From Planctomycetota bacterium (lineage in GTDB: Bacteria; Planctomycetota; UBA1135; UBA2386), in NCBI GenBank assembly GCA_020848735.1, contig JADLHO010000165.1:1-52977 (forward strand): a DNA stretch of 52,977 bases. Reading direction: 5' to 3'. How positions within the stretch are numbered: position 1 is the stretch's first letter; each line of letters opens with the position of its first letter. Position numbers and translations under genes: made by a program. Shown here in pieces: positions 50,825 through 52,977 of the stretch. Below the pieces are notes generated by a model. It was not told the DNA's origin. It searched no databases and saw only the letters and a program-made list of their open reading frames with translations.

Positions 50825-51834
50825 ACCTCCGACTCCGCATCGTGATCGCGATCGTCTTCCTCGCGCTCGTCGCCTGGAGCGCGAGCTGGGTCTTCACCGG
50901 TGACGATGCGCCGGCATCCACCGCGGGCAACGCCGCCGCCGACGCACGCTTCCGCTGGACCTCGTCGGAGCAGTGCCGCGACTGCCACCGCGACGTGTGG
51001 GACGAGTGGCAGGGCTCGCACCACCAGATCGCCTACCTGAATCCCGAGGTGCGGCGCCTGAGCGACGACTTCCGCAACAAGGAGTGTCAGGCCTGCCACC
51101 TGCCCCAGCCGATCGACGTCACGGGCTTCGGGCAACGTGCGCTGCCGCGCCTCACGCGACCCGATCAGGGCGTCGACTGCATCACGTGCCACGTGGGGCG
51201 CAACGGCGAGGTCTTCGCGGCGCACACGGTGCCCGACGCGCCGTGCCGCCCGGTGACCGATGCGCGGTTCACCTCGATGAAGCTCTGCGAGAGCTGTCAC
51301 AACCAGCATCAGACGACGGATCAATGGCGAGCGAGTCCCTTCGCCGCGCGCGGAGTCGATTGCAACGACTGCCACATGCCCGACGTCGATCGCAAGCTCG
51401 CCGATGGGCGCGTGCGGGTGGGGCGTGGCCACCGTTATCCCGGCGCGCATGACGAGGCGATGCTGCGCAAGGCCGGCAAGTTCGAAGCCCGCGTCGAGGG
51501 CCGCGAATTCGTCGCCGTGCTGCTCAACGACGGCGCGGGGCACAACTTCCCGACGGAGGAGCGTCATCGCGCCGTCGACATCGAGTGGCGCGCGATCGAC
51601 GCACAGGGTCAGGCCGGCGAATGGACGCGGGCGTTCCGCTTCCGCCAGCCCTACCGCGAGGAACCCGGTGAGAACACGCAGCTGCCCGCCGGCGATCGAC
51701 GCGAGGTGCGCGTGACCTTGCCCGAGGGCACGGCCAAGGTGGGCGTGCGGCTCTGGTATCGACTGAACCCGTTCGCCGTCGACGGCGATGCCGCCTCGAC
51801 CTTGCTCGAAGAGCGCGAGGTGATCGTCCCGTGA
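50821..51834 (+). CDS. Pentaheme c-type cytochrome, membrane-anchored
   Basis: A 337-residue protein with one N-terminal transmembrane anchor (residues 6-23) and five CXXCH heme-binding sites at C52-H56, C89-H93, C120-H124, C156-H160 and C181-H185. The first site's context, EQCRDCHRDVWDEWQGSHH, is like cytochrome c554-family and related tetra- or multiheme proteins. Residues 220-337 form a heme-free beta-rich domain (EFVAVLLNDGAGHNFPTEE). It would carry electrons on the outer face of the inner membrane. The start ATG overlaps the ABC ATPase stop by four bases and its stop overlaps the next start by one, so it belongs to the transporter operon. Enzymatic activity, if any, is unknown. Confidence 0.92.
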   Translation: MNLRLRIVIAIVFLALVAWSASWVFTGDDAPASTAGNAAADARFRWTSSEQCRDCHRDVWDEWQGSHHQIAYLNPEVRRLSDDFRNKECQACHLPQPIDVTGFGQRALPRLTRPDQGVDCITCHVGRNGEVFAAHTVPDAPCRPVTDARFTSMKLCESCHNQHQTTDQWRASPFAARGVDCNDCHMPDVDRKLADGRVRVGRGHRYPGAHDEAMLRKAGKFEARVEGREFVAVLLNDGAGHNFPTEERHRAVDIEWRAIDAQGQAGEWTRAFRFRQPYREEPGENTQLPAGDRREVRVTLPEGTAKVGVRLWYRLNPFAVDGDAASTLLEEREVIVP

Positions 51835-52977
51835 TGCGCACCTGCACCCGCTTGCCCCGGCTCGCCGTCGCCGCGTTCGCGTTGTCCGTCGCCGCCTGCG
51901 ACCGCAGCGCGACGCACTCGACGCAGGCCTCGCCCGCGTTGCCGCCGCTGCCGCCGCTCGTGTTGCGCGAGGTCCTCGCGCCGATGCGTGCTCTCGCCGC
52001 GAACGCGCCGGCGGCGCCCGACGCGCGGCGGGCCGCGATCCTCGCCGAGCTCGTCGACCTCGCGTGGCGCCCGGATGCGGCGGACGCGCGCACGCAGGCG
52101 CGCACGCAGCGCTCGTTGCTCGAGGAGGACGGCGTCGACTTCGCGCTCGAGGCGGGTCTCGCGCACGAGTCGCCCGCCGTGCGCTCGCAGTGCGCCTTCC
52201 AGCTCGGGGAGCGGGGTCGGGTCGCGGCGATCCCGATCCTGCTCGTCCGCGTACGGCAGGACGAGCGCGATCCCGAGGTCCTCGCGTGGATGATCGACGC
52301 GCTCTGCAAGCTCGGTTGCCTCGGCGCACTCGATCGCCTGCCGCCGCTCTTTGCAGCGGAGCCCGGTGCCACGCGTGCCGGGGCCCTCGCGATCGAGATC
52401 CAGAAGCGCGTCGGCCGCGATCCCGGCGAGGCTCCGGACTGGGCGGCGCTCAGCGTCGGCATCACCGCTCTGCACGACGTCTGGCGTGCGCAGGGCCGCC
52501 TGCCCGGTGCGACCGAGACGGGGATTCCCGCGATCGACACCGTCGAGCCGCTGCTGCGCGCGCGCCTCGCGCAGTGCGCCGTCGATCTCGCCGATGCGAA
52601 CCTCCGCCCCGTCGACAACGCGCGCTTCGTGTTCTCGCGGATCGGGCGGACGGGGCTCGCGTGGGTCGCCGAGCTGCTTCACGCCGACAACGAGTACGTG
52701 CGGCGCTACGGCGTCGAGATCGCGACCGGACTCGGTCGGAGTGCAGCGCCGATCGCGAACGAGCTCGCCGCCTTGCTGGCCGATCCCTTCACCGCGGCGC
52801 TCGCGACGCGCGCGTTCGGCGATTCGGGTCACCCGGCGGCGCTGCCGCATCTGCTCGCGCGACTCCGCCACGCCGATCCGGACATGCGCGTCGCCGCGGC
52901 CATCGGTCTCGCCGCGTGCGGCGATGCCGTCGCCTTCGCCGCCCTGCGCGCGCGGCTCGACGACCAGGCCGAGTCGA
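51834..52977 (+). CDS. HEAT-repeat lipoprotein, 3' end outside window
   Basis: At least 381 residues, open at the right edge. The N-terminus is a lipoprotein signal with lipobox VAAC near residues 19-22 and a Ser/Thr/Pro linker. The rest is HEAT-like: repeating helix pairs such as SPAVRSQCAFQLGERGRVAAIP, DPEVLAWMIDALCKLGCLGAL, YVRRYGVEIATGLGRSAAP and DPDMRVAAAIGLAACGDAVAF. HEAT proteins of this type are common in Planctomycetota and often sit beside multiheme cytochromes. The start ATG shares one base with the cytochrome stop (TGATG). Probably a protein-protein scaffold in the periplasm; its true length is unknown. Confidence 0.82.
   Translation, partial: MRTCTRLPRLAVAAFALSVAACDRSATHSTQASPALPPLPPLVLREVLAPMRALAANAPAAPDARRAAILAELVDLAWRPDAADARTQARTQRSLLEEDGVDFALEAGLAHESPAVRSQCAFQLGERGRVAAIPILLVRVRQDERDPEVLAWMIDALCKLGCLGALDRLPPLFAAEPGATRAGALAIEIQKRVGRDPGEAPDWAALSVGITALHDVWRAQGRLPGATETGIPAIDTVEPLLRARLAQCAVDLADANLRPVDNARFVFSRIGRTGLAWVAELLHADNEYVRRYGVEIATGLGRSAAPIANELAALLADPFTAALATRAFGDSGHPAALPHLLARLRHADPDMRVAAAIGLAACGDAVAFAALRARLDDQAES

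Noticed and set aside
1..52977. CRISPR arrays, tRNA or rRNA genes, insertion sequences, prophage genes
   Set aside because: No regularly spaced repeats, no cloverleaf or rRNA-like blocks, and no transposase, integrase or phage structural motifs were recognised on either strand.

Overview
The window is about 53 kb of very GC-rich bacterial chromosome, densely packed with protein genes (42 called, two of them cut by the window edges). No tRNA, rRNA, CRISPR array, insertion sequence or prophage was seen. The gene set points to a Planctomycetota-like bacterium, probably one of the high-GC environmental lineages. The evidence is two proteins with DUF1080 (3-keto-disaccharide hydrolase) domains, many secreted beta-rich proteins of unknown function that share a C-terminal module, a HEAT-repeat lipoprotein, a YHS-type secreted protein, and few Shine-Dalgarno sites. 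This placement is inference; no marker rRNA is present.

Layout. 1-2.5 kb: a leftward operon of an AtuA-type large subunit, an AtuA-like small ferredoxin-fold protein and a phosphate acetyltransferase that runs off the left edge. 2.6-5.1 kb: a membrane protein with a disordered tail and a DUF1080 lipoprotein. 5.1-9.5 kb: a MacAB/Lol-type exporter operon (ATPase, double-FtsX permease, HlyD adaptor). 9.6-12.2 kb: an unknown lipoprotein and a tandem-DUF1080 secreted protein. 12.35-13.9 kb: a visibly lower-GC pair, a DEDDh exonuclease and a nucleotidyltransferase, translationally coupled. 14-17 kb: a sodium:solute symporter and a secreted YHS protein. 17.1-19.8 kb: ispH and nadE, linked by a 16-codon frame. 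20-26.8 kb: a secreted beta protein, TIGR01777 epimerase, M14 carboxypeptidase, endo/exonuclease/phosphatase lipoprotein, HD hydrolase and secreted M20 hydrolase. 26.9-29.8 kb: a 975-residue Ig-like plus propeller lipoprotein. 30.2-35.7 kb: PLP aminotransferase, secretin-N-domain protein, pyruvate carboxylase. 35.9-42.3 kb: PKD protein, secreted protein, TonB-type protein, acyltransferase and an OYE-type oxidoreductase. 42.4-46.9 kb: small lipoprotein, HAD hydrolase, small membrane protein, XdhC, TPR-like protein, PlsC-like acyltransferase. 47-53 kb: an operon of ABC binding lipoprotein, permease and ATPase, followed with overlapping stops and starts by a pentaheme cytochrome c and a HEAT lipoprotein.

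The observations most worth following are: (1) the low-GC exonuclease/nucleotidyltransferase pair, which could be an acquired RNA- or nucleotide-processing module; (2) the ferric-type ABC transporter transcribed with a pentaheme cytochrome, a possible redox-linked uptake system; (3) a 46-bp hairpin repeat present twice, about 7.6 kb apart in opposite orientation; (4) a recurring TANNNT-like hexamer 6-8 nt before several start codons, which suggests leaderless transcripts are common here.
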